From Campylobacter sp. (GTDB lineage: Bacteria; Campylobacterota; Campylobacteria; Campylobacterales; Campylobacteraceae): a stretch of DNA of 60,518 bases. A program made the position numbers and the translations under genes. Location: contig NZ_JAHHTD010000006.1 in the NCBI RefSeq assembly GCF_020024835.1, positions 1 to 60,518 on the forward strand, written 5' to 3'. The notes under the pieces are model-generated. The model did not search any database, was not told the DNA's origin, and saw only the letters and a program-made list of their open reading frames with translations. This document shows positions 26,071 to 35,112 of this stretch, piece after piece; positions within the stretch are counted from its first letter, which is position 1; every line of letters starts with the position of its first letter.

Positions 26071-27036
26071 TTATCCGCCTGTTTGATAAAAAGCTCTTGT
26101 GGAGCTTTTATTGTCTTCAAGGCCCCATCTATTTTTTTCTGATTTATTTTTTATTACCATTCGTAAAATTTCACAAGCACCTTGAATATCCTTATTTTTT
26201 ATAGATTTTCTAATACTCAAAGCCTCATCATAATACAAACAAGGTATTAAAAACCCTTCTGCTGAAAGTCTTATACGATTACAAGTATCACAAAAATCGT
26301 GACTATGTGGATCAATTATGCCAAAACGATAACCATCATCAAGCTCATATAAAGAAGCAGGAGCATTAGGAATTTTTTCACAAGCTTTAAAAGAATATTT
26401 CTTTGCAATGATATTTAAAATATCTTTAGATTTTAAACCCTTTAAATCACCATAAGCGTGATAGTTTTCCATAAATTCTATAAATCGAATTTGACAATTT
26501 CTTTCCTTGGCAAATTCTAAAAGTTGGACAAATTCACTATCATTAACATCTCTTAATGCCACAGTATTGAATTTGATTTTAAAATCAAATTCTAAAGCTT
26601 CTTCTATGCCATTTAATACTTCTTTGAGTATATTTTTTTGAGCCAACTTAAATGCCACTTCCTCTTTTAAAGTGTCTAATGATATATTAATTCTTTTTAA
26701 TCCCGCATTTTTCAAATCTTGCGCTTGTTGTTTAAGCAAAAATGCATTAGTTGTAAGAGCTAAATCTATATCTTGCTTATACTCACTAATCATAGCAATA
26801 AATTTATGTAAATCTTTTCTAACTAAAGGCTCTCCGCCTGTAATTCTTATTTTATTAACTCCTTCATCAATACATACTTTTACAAACATAAACAACTCTT
26901 CAAATGAAAGCAAGTTTTCCTTTGCACTCCACTCAAAAGGTGTTTTTGGCATACAATATAAACAACGAAAATTACATCTTTGTGTTACAGAAATTCGTAA
27001 ATAATCAATCACTCTACCGTAACTATCAATCAACAT
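26071..27036 (-). CDS. moaA: GTP 3',8-cyclase MoaA
   Basis: Radical SAM enzyme that starts molybdenum cofactor synthesis from GTP. The N-terminal cluster motif is CNFRCLYC, the C-terminal cluster cysteines are in CDTCNRIRLSAEGFLIPC, and the chain ends in the functional Gly-Gly tail. Length is 321. AAGAGG precedes the ATG. It heads the moaA-queE-queD run. The product is needed by the TMAO-type molybdoenzyme at 57866-60385 and by formate or nitrate enzymes elsewhere. Confidence 0.97.
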   Translation of the reverse strand: MLIDSYGRVIDYLRISVTQRCNFRCLYCMPKTPFEWSAKENLLSFEELFMFVKVCIDEGVNKIRITGGEPLVRKDLHKFIAMISEYKQDIDLALTTNAFLLKQQAQDLKNAGLKRINISLDTLKEEVAFKLAQKNILKEVLNGIEEALEFDFKIKFNTVALRDVNDSEFVQLLEFAKERNCQIRFIEFMENYHAYGDLKGLKSKDILNIIAKKYSFKACEKIPNAPASLYELDDGYRFGIIDPHSHDFCDTCNRIRLSAEGFLIPCLYYDEALSIRKSIKNKDIQGACEILRMVIKNKSEKNRWGLEDNKSSTRAFYQTGG

Positions 27037-27046
27037 AAAAAACCTC

Positions 27047-27553
27047 TTATAAAAGTTTATTAAATTTTAAAATCAACTCAACCCTTCCAGTGCCTATGCG
27101 TAAATCTTTAGCAATTTGTTCTATAGATTTTTTTTGCTCAAACATTTCTATAACTTTTTGCTCTTCATTATCATAATTTGGACTCAATTTTGTAATACTT
27201 TGAGTTTTTTGTTCCAAATTTAAAAGCCTATCTTTTTGCTCACTTTGAAAATCATCAATTACTTCTTCAACTTCTTTCAAAGCAACAAGTATTGGCGTAA
27301 TATTTTGATTAATCTTTGTATCTAAAATTTGTATAAGCTCCTCTTTTATCAATCCTATATCAACTTCTTCTTTTTCAATTTCTTGATCTTCGTTTTCTTT
27401 TTTTAAATAATGATATTGTTTATTTAAATCCTCTATAATCTTACCAAGCTCGTTAATTTTAGCTACATGTTCTCTTTCTCGTATAATCATATAAGCAAAT
27501 AAAGCAAATATTAAAAGTATAATAACAAGTGCTAACAAAATATCTATACTCAT
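27047..27553 (-). CDS. DUF6115-like membrane-anchored coiled-coil protein with C-terminal HTH
   Basis: 168 residues: an N-terminal membrane helix (about 3-23, IDILLALVIILLIFALFAYMI), an acidic coiled coil (about 30-135) and a C-terminal helix-turn-helix-like segment (VIEMFEQKKSIEQIAKDLRIGTGRVELILKF). This matches DUF6115 proteins. The HTH at the end of a membrane-anchored stalk could bind DNA or RNA near the membrane, but no function is known. ATGA overlap with its upstream neighbour. Confidence 0.72.
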   Translation of the reverse strand: MSIDILLALVIILLIFALFAYMIIREREHVAKINELGKIIEDLNKQYHYLKKENEDQEIEKEEVDIGLIKEELIQILDTKINQNITPILVALKEVEEVIDDFQSEQKDRLLNLEQKTQSITKLSPNYDNEEQKVIEMFEQKKSIEQIAKDLRIGTGRVELILKFNKLL

Positions 27554-28050
27554 TCGCTTTTCTCCTTTAGTATTTTAATCATTTCCCTTTGCATATCTAC
27601 GACAAAATTATTATAAATACTCTCATCTTCACTTTTCATCTGTATAATTTTTCCCTCTTTTGCATTTAATCCTTTAAAGAAAAAACAAATCTTTTGCCCA
27701 TAAAGTTCTAATTTTGCATAATATTCTTCTTTATGTTGCAAGCATTCTTCTTTAAATTTCAAATGAGAAAAATTTATACCATCTAGCATAAAATTCTGAT
27801 TTAAATCAATAGACAAATTACTTTTATTTATATCATTTTTAAGCATAAAAATTTCTTGTTTTAAATCTAATAATAATTCAAAAATTAGTTGCTCACCCTC
27901 GCTAAATTCAACTCTAGAAGCAAGTTTTTTCCACTTATTTAAATTTACAAGATTATTTGAAGTTAAATAATCGTGTAAAAATTCATCATATCTTGTTTTA
28001 CTTTCTTCAAAATTTAAATTTAAAGAACATTGAAAAAAATTTATCTCCAT
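27550..28050 (-). CDS. Uncharacterised cytosolic protein
   Basis: 166 residues, acidic, no signal peptide or membrane segment. The N-terminal 90 residues are helical, and residues 95-166 look beta-rich (FMLDGINFSHLKF, YAKLELYGQKICFFFKGL), loosely recalling a PilZ-like barrel, but the RxxxR and D/NxSxxG c-di-GMP motifs are absent. It overlaps mqnP by 10 bases and the next gene by 4, so it is in the same operon. Confidence 0.65.
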   Translation of the reverse strand: MEINFFQCSLNLNFEESKTRYDEFLHDYLTSNNLVNLNKWKKLASRVEFSEGEQLIFELLLDLKQEIFMLKNDINKSNLSIDLNQNFMLDGINFSHLKFKEECLQHKEEYYAKLELYGQKICFFFKGLNAKEGKIIQMKSEDESIYNNFVVDMQREMIKILKEKSE

Positions 28051-28916
28051 AAAAGATCAATCCAAATAAAAATAAAAAAAACTATACTCAAATAACCATT
28101 TAATGTAAAAAATGCTTTATCAATTTTAGAAAAGTTTTTTCTAACTATTTTGTGCTCAAAAAATAAAATTAAAGCACTAACAACTACGCCCATAAAAGCT
28201 ATATTTCCAGTTGGAGCTATCCATACAAATAAAAACCAAAAGAGTATAGCTAAAACATGACAACAAGCTGCTAAAAATAAAGTAGTTTCAAATCCAAATT
28301 TAGCAGGAATAGAATACAAACCCACTTTTTTATCATACTCCATATCTTGCAAAGCATAAAGTAAGTCAAATCCAGTAGTCCAAAATGTAACACCTAAACA
28401 TAAAATTACACTATAAATCTCAATTTTTCCGAGTATAATTACACTTCCTGCAATAGGAGCAAGTCCTAAACAAAATCCAAGTACTAAATGTGCTAAAGAA
28501 GAAAATCTCTTAAAAGTTGAATAAATTGCAAGTATAAATAAAACAGGTAAAGCTAAAGCAAAAGCTAATTTATTTATAAAATAACTTGACAATACAAAAA
28601 TAACAGCGTTTAAAATAATAAAAAGCAAAATACTACTTTTGCCTATGCGTCCATCAACGCTAGGTCTATTAGCACATCGTGGATTATTTTTATCAATATC
28701 TTCATCCATTAAACGATTAACAGCCATTGCAAAATTTCTAGCACTCACTGCACAAATAATCCCTAAAAATAAAGCTTTAAAACCTATCCAAGTGCTATCA
28801 TTTAACATAACAGAAGCTACAATCATTGAAACAAATAAAAAAGGTAAGGCAAAAATAGAATGCTTAAAGACAATCAAATCTAAAATATCTTTTATTTTGT
28901 TTTTGTATAAGTCCAT
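28041..28916 (-). CDS. mqnP: UbiA-family polyprenyltransferase of menaquinone synthesis (MqnP)
   Basis: 291-residue polytopic membrane prenyltransferase with about eight to nine membrane segments. The first aspartate motif is NRLMDEDIDKNNPR and the second is DMEYDKKVGL, both binding Mg-polyprenyl diphosphate. UbiA and MqnP share these motifs; I call MqnP because Campylobacter makes menaquinone through the futalosine route, not ubiquinone. The product is the quinone used by complex I in this window. Diverges from miaA. Confidence 0.88.
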   Translation of the reverse strand: MDLYKNKIKDILDLIVFKHSIFALPFLFVSMIVASVMLNDSTWIGFKALFLGIICAVSARNFAMAVNRLMDEDIDKNNPRCANRPSVDGRIGKSSILLFIILNAVIFVLSSYFINKLAFALALPVLFILAIYSTFKRFSSLAHLVLGFCLGLAPIAGSVIILGKIEIYSVILCLGVTFWTTGFDLLYALQDMEYDKKVGLYSIPAKFGFETTLFLAACCHVLAILFWFLFVWIAPTGNIAFMGVVVSALILFFEHKIVRKNFSKIDKAFFTLNGYLSIVFFIFIWIDLLWR

Positions 28917-28936
28917 ATTCTAACTCTTTAAAAATA

Positions 28937-28949
28937 TTTTTGCTATGAT
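28937..28949 (+). promoter_or_regulatory. Probable miaA promoter, extended -10
   Basis: TTTTTG-C-TATGAT, a near-exact Campylobacter extended -10, 36 bases before the miaA ATG. It lies in the 69-base gap between divergent mqnP and miaA. Confidence 0.6.
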
Positions 28950-28985
28950 TTTACTAAAATAATTTAAATTTGGGATATTTTTATA

Positions 28986-29855
28986 ATGTTTTTTGAATTT
29001 GCACTTATTGGGACTACTGCTAGTGGCAAAACAGATCTTGCTAATTCTCTTGCTAAAGAATTTAATGCGTGCATTCTAAGTCTTGATAGTCTTTGTGTAT
29101 ATAAGCAAATCAATATAGCTTCAGCTAAAACTGATGAAAAAACTCTGAATCAACTCAAATATTTTGGAGTAAATTTAATTAATGTAGATGAACATTTTAA
29201 TATAGCTTTATTTTTTGAAGAATACAAAAAAGCTAAACAATTTGCCATCAAAAATAATAAAATTCTAATCATAACAGGGGGAACAAGTTTTTATCTTAAA
29301 ACCTTAATGGAAGGATTAAGCGATGAATTTAAAGAAAGTCAAAGTCCAATAAGCAATGATGAAATTTATACTTTAATGCGACAAATTGATAAAAATTCAA
29401 CAATAAAAAAAAATGATACTTATCGTTTAAAAAAATGGCTAGGAATTTATGAACAAACCAAAAAAATACCTAGTGAAGTTTTAAAAGAAAGTCGCAAAGA
29501 ACCTTTAATAAAAAATTTAAAAATATATGACATTATTTGGGATAAAGAAGAGTTAGAAAAACGTATTGCTAAACGCACGCATAAAATGATAAAAGAAGGA
29601 CTAATTGATGAAGCAAAAATGCTTTTTAGTAAATTTGATCCAAATTTAAAAGCATTAAATTGTATAGGCTTAAGAGAATGTAAAGATTTCATAAATAAAA
29701 AAATAACTCTGCAAGAGTTGGAAGAACTTATTATCATACATACAAGACAACTTGCCAAAAGACAAAGAACTTTTAATAAAAAATTTGAAAAAACTGATAT
29801 ACCTTTTGAATATGCTTACAATATACTAAAAAAAGAAATTACAAATATTTATTGA
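28986..29855 (+). CDS. miaA: tRNA dimethylallyltransferase
   Basis: Adds the isopentenyl group to A37 of tRNAs reading UNN codons. The P-loop is GTTASGKTDLA near residue 9, DSLCVYKQINIASAKT is the DSxQxY-type substrate motif in a variant form, and the C-terminal half has GLRECKDFI and TRQLAKRQRTF. 289 residues. It is the only plus-strand gene between 13433 and 57286. Its last 7 bases overlap the end of convergent pflA. Confidence 0.97.
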   Translation: MFFEFALIGTTASGKTDLANSLAKEFNACILSLDSLCVYKQINIASAKTDEKTLNQLKYFGVNLINVDEHFNIALFFEEYKKAKQFAIKNNKILIITGGTSFYLKTLMEGLSDEFKESQSPISNDEIYTLMRQIDKNSTIKKNDTYRLKKWLGIYEQTKKIPSEVLKESRKEPLIKNLKIYDIIWDKEELEKRIAKRTHKMIKEGLIDEAKMLFSKFDPNLKALNCIGLRECKDFINKKITLQELEELIIIHTRQLAKRQRTFNKKFEKTDIPFEYAYNILKKEITNIY

Positions 29856-32212
29856 GACATATTCAAAATACCCATTTTTTCTTTACATAGACCTTGCCAA
29901 TCACTCGTAGAATTAATATCTAAACATTTTTGCAAGCTATTTTTTTGATTTTGAGTCTGATTTAAATCTTCATAAATATTGCTTTGCACATAAAAGGCTC
30001 TAGCTCTTTCATCATCTTTCAAAGGATTGGCTAATAAATCTTTAAATAAACTTAATGCTTTTTGATTTTGATTAGTTTGCATTAAAGCTTTAATATACAT
30101 AAATTCTAAATCTGGAGAAAAAAGATTCACTCCTTTTAAATTTTGATAATTTATAGCCTTTGGTGCATAGGTTAAAATATTAGTAATAAAATTATTCTTT
30201 TCACAAAAAAGCAAAAATTCATAATAAAGCTCTACCATACGATAATTCATCTTAAATTGCTCTAATCTTTGCAAAGTTTCAACCATAGCATTATAATCTT
30301 GGAGTTTAAGCTGGGCTAAAAATTTCATATAATATGCTTCAAATTTCTCATTATCGGTAATGATTGACCGAGTGGATAAAACACTTTCAACGATTTTAAT
30401 AACTTGCTTATATTGCTTATCTTTTAAAGTAAGATCTGCATCTTGAAGTTTATAATAAATTACATCATCTTGTTCATTTTCGGCTATATATTTTTTAGCC
30501 TCCTCTATGCGTAAAGTTCTTTTAAAACACGCTAACATTTGTTTTTTATTATAAATTTTATTTCCAATATTATATTCTTTAAAGGTATCATATATTTCAA
30601 TAGCCTTTAAACATTCATCATTATTTAAATCTTGACTTAAAATCTCTATAGCTGATTTTTCTAAAATATCTTTTGCTTCTTTATTTGAGTATTTTTCTAT
30701 ATCACTTTTATAGGAAATAACTTTTTTGTAATTTTTTTCTTTAAAATATAATTTTATATTATCAAACAAAGCCTTACTTGAAATTTCACCCACATATTTA
30801 TGCATAATTTCTTCATATTTTTCATGTAAATACGTCGCATTTGTATCTTTTAAATACAAAAAATTCCTATCTTTAGCTTGTTTTATAAGTGCTAAATATT
30901 CTCCCATTGGAAATTCATCTGTATAAAGATCTAAATATTTTTCAGCCTTGTTATATTCTTTATTATTAAGCAAAGATAAAGCTAAATCTTTTAAAACTCT
31001 TTCATAATCTTTTTCAATTTTTGGTAAATGTGAAAAAATATACTCATAAATTTCTGAACTAATATCATAAATTTTATTATTATCTAAAGCTTTTGCTAAA
31101 ATCAAGGAATTTGATAAATCACTCATAAAAAACTTAGGATTAGATACTAAAATCTTACGAACTAAATCTTTAGCATCTTTAATATTGTTTTGCTGTAGAT
31201 AATTTTTAGCTAAAAACAATGCTGCTCTACTTGCTAAATCTGCATTTGAAGTTGAGTAATAAACCTCTTTATAAATATCTACTGCCGCACTTTTTTTACC
31301 TAGATTATACAAATAATCAGCATAATCTAGCATAGCTACAATAGTATAAAAATTATTTTTATGTTCTGTTGTTAAAAGATTTATAGTGTATTCCACATTA
31401 GATCTTTGTGATAAACCTATATAAATCCTCATTATAATATACATCACTTCAGTAAAATCTTTATCATTTATGTAAGTTCTCGTCCATTTTTTAGCGTCCT
31501 CTAACATTTGACCTAAAATATGCTGATCTTTATCTAAGGCATAAGTATAAAGTTGGTTTTGTGCTCTTAATTTATACAATTTAAATTCATTCATAAAGAT
31601 ACTGCCTTGGTATCTCTTAATAGCATTTACACTATCTCTTAAAACCTGATCATATTTTTTAGCCTCATATTCTTTTTTTATACTAAAATAAGCATTAAAA
31701 TCTGCACTTTTAGAGCTTTCCATAGGATTTGAATTTAAATCTAAAGCACCTATAAAAGGCATCAATCCATCATTAAAATAAATATTAAAATCCAAGCCAT
31801 CATCAATTCGATCTTTTTTAAGATCTTTTGTAAAAATAAATATAAAATGTTTTGCAAGATTTGATTCTTGGTTAAGTATTTCTTTAGCATCAAAAATCTC
31901 TTGAGAATAACTCCTCATTTTTGCTGGAATTTTTGGACTAATGATAATATCCAAATAAGCTCGTTCTTTTTTGAATTTTATAGAAAATTCATCAAATTCC
32001 CGATCTTGGAATTTCATATTACTCGTACCAAAAACTTTACATTCAAAAAAATTTTTCTCTGATTCAAAACTACTTTTACAAGTAAAATTTTTATCATCTT
32101 TTAAATGCAAAATAGTAAATGGGATTTTTGCATCTTCACCTTTGTTTATGATGATTTCAAAAGAAAATACATAATTTACACCCAGTAAAAGTAAAAATAA
32201 TATTCTTCTCAT
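29849..32212 (-). CDS. pflA: Paralysed-flagellum protein PflA, flagellar motor scaffold
   Basis: A 787-residue periplasmic protein. MRRILFLLLLGVNYVFSFE is a signal peptide; I start at 32212 because a longer frame to 32290 would run into nuoN coding sequence. The first 170 residues are beta-rich, the rest is helical repeat (TPR-like, such as YKEVYYSTSNADLASRAALFLAKNYL and LKDLALSLLNNKEYNKAEKYL). PflA and PflB form disc structures around the Campylobacter flagellar motor and are needed for torque. It follows nuoN by 17 bases, the same order I recall in C. jejuni. Confidence 0.88.
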   Translation of the reverse strand: MRRILFLLLLGVNYVFSFEIIINKGEDAKIPFTILHLKDDKNFTCKSSFESEKNFFECKVFGTSNMKFQDREFDEFSIKFKKERAYLDIIISPKIPAKMRSYSQEIFDAKEILNQESNLAKHFIFIFTKDLKKDRIDDGLDFNIYFNDGLMPFIGALDLNSNPMESSKSADFNAYFSIKKEYEAKKYDQVLRDSVNAIKRYQGSIFMNEFKLYKLRAQNQLYTYALDKDQHILGQMLEDAKKWTRTYINDKDFTEVMYIIMRIYIGLSQRSNVEYTINLLTTEHKNNFYTIVAMLDYADYLYNLGKKSAAVDIYKEVYYSTSNADLASRAALFLAKNYLQQNNIKDAKDLVRKILVSNPKFFMSDLSNSLILAKALDNNKIYDISSEIYEYIFSHLPKIEKDYERVLKDLALSLLNNKEYNKAEKYLDLYTDEFPMGEYLALIKQAKDRNFLYLKDTNATYLHEKYEEIMHKYVGEISSKALFDNIKLYFKEKNYKKVISYKSDIEKYSNKEAKDILEKSAIEILSQDLNNDECLKAIEIYDTFKEYNIGNKIYNKKQMLACFKRTLRIEEAKKYIAENEQDDVIYYKLQDADLTLKDKQYKQVIKIVESVLSTRSIITDNEKFEAYYMKFLAQLKLQDYNAMVETLQRLEQFKMNYRMVELYYEFLLFCEKNNFITNILTYAPKAINYQNLKGVNLFSPDLEFMYIKALMQTNQNQKALSLFKDLLANPLKDDERARAFYVQSNIYEDLNQTQNQKNSLQKCLDINSTSDWQGLCKEKMGILNMSQ

Positions 32213-32229
32213 AGATGTGATTATAGCAA

Positions 32230-33639
32230 TTATTTTACAAAAGCAAAAATACCACATACTAAACATAAACTTCCTATAAGACAAAAACATAAAATTACTT
32301 TTTGTCTTACATATAGTTGCTCACTTTGAGAATAATCAAATTTTTTAAAAAATATATAAATTAAAACTTTCAAATAAGCATATAGCATAATCATAGAACT
32401 AACAGCTATAGCAAACATCACAATATAATAACCAGAAGTTAAAATAGAGGCTAAAATCAATAATTTCCCCCAAAATACTCCAAAAGGAGGAATACCAGCG
32501 ATACATAAAATCAATAAAGCTATAATTACTGATAATACAGGTCTTTTATTAAATAATCCTGCAAAACTCTCATAAGAACTTTCTTTAAACAAACTTAATA
32601 TCAAAAATAAACCATAATTAGCAAATGCAAAAACTATCCAATATAAAAATAACGCATATACTGCCATTAAATACAATATACCACCATCTTGAAAATTTAA
32701 ATTAATTTCTGAAATTATTGCTGCTAATATAAAAGATGAATGAGTTATAGAACTATATGCAAGCATTTTTTTTACATCATTTTGAACTAAGGCTACAATA
32801 CTAGCACTTAACATAGAAAATATTGCTAAAAATACAACAATATATTCAAATTTTACTCCTCCGCCTAAAGCTGAAAAAATTCTTAATACAACTATAATCA
32901 TCGCTATTTTTGGCACTACAGATATAAAAGCTACAAAAGTTGTATATGCACCATAATACACATCTTTTAACCAAAAATGAAAAGGAGCTATAGATAACTT
33001 AATCCCTACTATCACTAAAAACATAACTCCAGCACTCAATAAAATAGGATTTGCAATATATTCTGAATGTAGTAAATCAACTAAATCCAAAGACCCAATT
33101 TTTAAATATACAAAAGCACAAGCAAAAACAAAAAAGCCACTACCAATGGCTGCGATAGCAAAATACTTAATACTTGAGCTAATTGCATTATGCGTTCCCC
33201 TTAAAGCTATCAATGTATAAAGTGCTAAAGAAGATCCTTCTAAAGCTAAAAAAATCACGATTAAATTTGTGCTTGAAACCATTAATATTAAGCAAGCTAT
33301 CATAAACAAAAACAAAGGAAAAAATTCAGTCCTTTTCTCTTTTACATCCATAATAAGATAAAAAATAGAAAAAACTATTATAATCACCTGTGCAAATATG
33401 GCGTAATTATCACTTATAAATAAACCAAAAAAAGCATTAGTATTGCTCAATACAAATCCATTAAAAATACTCAAAAGTAATGAACTTCCTAAAAGAGCTA
33501 TTACACTCACACTTGTATAAAAATTTCTGGAAAACTTTGTAAAAACACTTAGTAAAAGTAAAACAATAGCCCATAAAAACAAAGATAGCATTGGCCACAA
33601 TAATACAAAATTCAATCTTTCCATATCAAAACCACTCAT
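32230..33639 (-). CDS. nuoN: Complex I membrane subunit NuoN
   Basis: 469-residue antiporter-like subunit with about 14 membrane helices. The conserved charged residues of the proton path are visible in helices such as LEGSSLALYTLIAL, IKLSIAPFHFWLKDVYYG and VALVQNDVKKMLAYSSITHSS. It is the last nuo gene. It overlaps nuoM by one base. Confidence 0.96.
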   Translation of the reverse strand: MSGFDMERLNFVLLWPMLSLFLWAIVLLLLSVFTKFSRNFYTSVSVIALLGSSLLLSIFNGFVLSNTNAFFGLFISDNYAIFAQVIIIVFSIFYLIMDVKEKRTEFFPLFLFMIACLILMVSSTNLIVIFLALEGSSLALYTLIALRGTHNAISSSIKYFAIAAIGSGFFVFACAFVYLKIGSLDLVDLLHSEYIANPILLSAGVMFLVIVGIKLSIAPFHFWLKDVYYGAYTTFVAFISVVPKIAMIIVVLRIFSALGGGVKFEYIVVFLAIFSMLSASIVALVQNDVKKMLAYSSITHSSFILAAIISEINLNFQDGGILYLMAVYALFLYWIVFAFANYGLFLILSLFKESSYESFAGLFNKRPVLSVIIALLILCIAGIPPFGVFWGKLLILASILTSGYYIVMFAIAVSSMIMLYAYLKVLIYIFFKKFDYSQSEQLYVRQKVILCFCLIGSLCLVCGIFAFVK

Positions 33640-35111
33640 TATAAACCTCTTACACTATCTATGATTTTTTGATCTTCTAAAGCATTATTTTTCATTTGTA
33701 TCATTTCAAAAATAACATTTACATTATCTAAAATTTGATCAAGCATAAAACTTGGTGCTATACCAAAATAAATAATCATTATGCTTAATAAACTTAATAC
33801 AAAAATTTCATTTTTATTAAGTTTAAAATTTATTTTATCTTCTTGATGTTTTGGCATAAAAAACATATTTCTATAAATATTTAACATATAAATAGCACCT
33901 AATATAATAACTATACCTGCTAAAAGTGCATACCATAAACTAATTTCAGCAATTCCTTGCAAAATCAAAAATTCTCCAACAAAAGATATACTTAGCGGTA
34001 AAGAAATTGATGAAAGCATTAAAATTCCAAAAAATACGCTATATAATGGAGATTTTTTAGCCAAATTTTTATAAAAATCAATCTCATAAGTATAGTATCT
34101 TTGATAGAGTGTATATGCAGCTAAAAATAAACCACCTGTAACAATCCCGTGAGCAAACATATAAAATACAGCACCACTTAAACCATTATGAGTTTCTGTA
34201 ATAATACCTAAAATCACAACTGCTAAATGTGAAATAGAGCTATATGCTATCAATTCCTTCAAGTCTTTTGCCTTAAATGCTATAAATGCTGCATATAAAA
34301 TACCTATAATACACAAAGCAACTAAAATAAAAAGATAGTGATTTAAAACATCTGGAGTTAAAGGCAAAATAAATACTATTATACCAAAAGGTGCCATTTT
34401 AAAACTAACTAGCATAACAGAAACCAAAGTAGGACTTTTAGCATATACTGATGGTGCCCAAGTATGAAATGGAAATAAAGGACTTTTAATAGCAAATGCA
34501 GTAAAAAATCCTAAAAAAATTAAATTTTGTGCATATTCTGGTATAAAAAAATCACTCTTATACCATTCTGGTAGATCAAAACTCCAATAACCAAAATTTT
34601 GAAAATATAAATATCCTACATAAATAATAGCTAAAAGCATTAACATAGAGCCACAAAATGCATAAATAAAAAATTTAATCCCCACCTGATAATTACTTGA
34701 ATATCTTCCTATGAGATAAATAAGCGGGATTAAAGAAAATTCCCAAAAAATATAAAATAAAATAGCATCTAAAGAAGCAAAAAGCCCCATCATACAAAAT
34801 TCTAGTATAAATATACTTACCACTACGCTTTTATCTTGAATTTTTAAATACACAAAGGATAAAAAAATCATCAAAGAGCAAAGTAACATTAAATACAATG
34901 CTATAGCATTAACACCTATGTGATAATTTGCGATCAAAAAAGAAAAATTGAACTCATAAGCTAATCCATCTTGATATTTGTAAAGTAAAAATAAATTTAA
35001 TATAAGAACACAAAAACTAACTAATATAGCAAAAGTCTTACTTTCATCTTTTTTTAAAAACAAAGCTATACAAGCAGCAAAAAATGGAAAAGATATTAAT
35101 AAATTTAACAT
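33639..35111 (-). CDS. nuoM: Complex I membrane subunit NuoM
   Basis: 490 residues, antiporter-like. FWEFSLIPLIYLIGRYS (with the pumping glutamate), FAIKSPLFPFHTWAPSVYAKSPTLVSV and FKAKDLKELIAYSSISHLAVV are family signatures. One base separates it from nuoL. Confidence 0.97.
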   Translation of the reverse strand: MLNLLISFPFFAACIALFLKKDESKTFAILVSFCVLILNLFLLYKYQDGLAYEFNFSFLIANYHIGVNAIALYLMLLCSLMIFLSFVYLKIQDKSVVVSIFILEFCMMGLFASLDAILFYIFWEFSLIPLIYLIGRYSSNYQVGIKFFIYAFCGSMLMLLAIIYVGYLYFQNFGYWSFDLPEWYKSDFFIPEYAQNLIFLGFFTAFAIKSPLFPFHTWAPSVYAKSPTLVSVMLVSFKMAPFGIIVFILPLTPDVLNHYLFILVALCIIGILYAAFIAFKAKDLKELIAYSSISHLAVVILGIITETHNGLSGAVFYMFAHGIVTGGLFLAAYTLYQRYYTYEIDFYKNLAKKSPLYSVFFGILMLSSISLPLSISFVGEFLILQGIAEISLWYALLAGIVIILGAIYMLNIYRNMFFMPKHQEDKINFKLNKNEIFVLSLLSIMIIYFGIAPSFMLDQILDNVNVIFEMIQMKNNALEDQKIIDSVRGL

Positions 35112-35112
35112 A

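Noticed and set aside
27550..28050. PilZ (c-di-GMP receptor) domain
   Set aside because: The RxxxR and D/NxSxxG ligand motifs are missing; resemblance is only in general beta-rich character.
32213..32290. Longer pflA start extending into nuoN
   Set aside because: It would bury the signal peptide behind 26 residues and overlap the nuoN coding end; no ribosome site is present.
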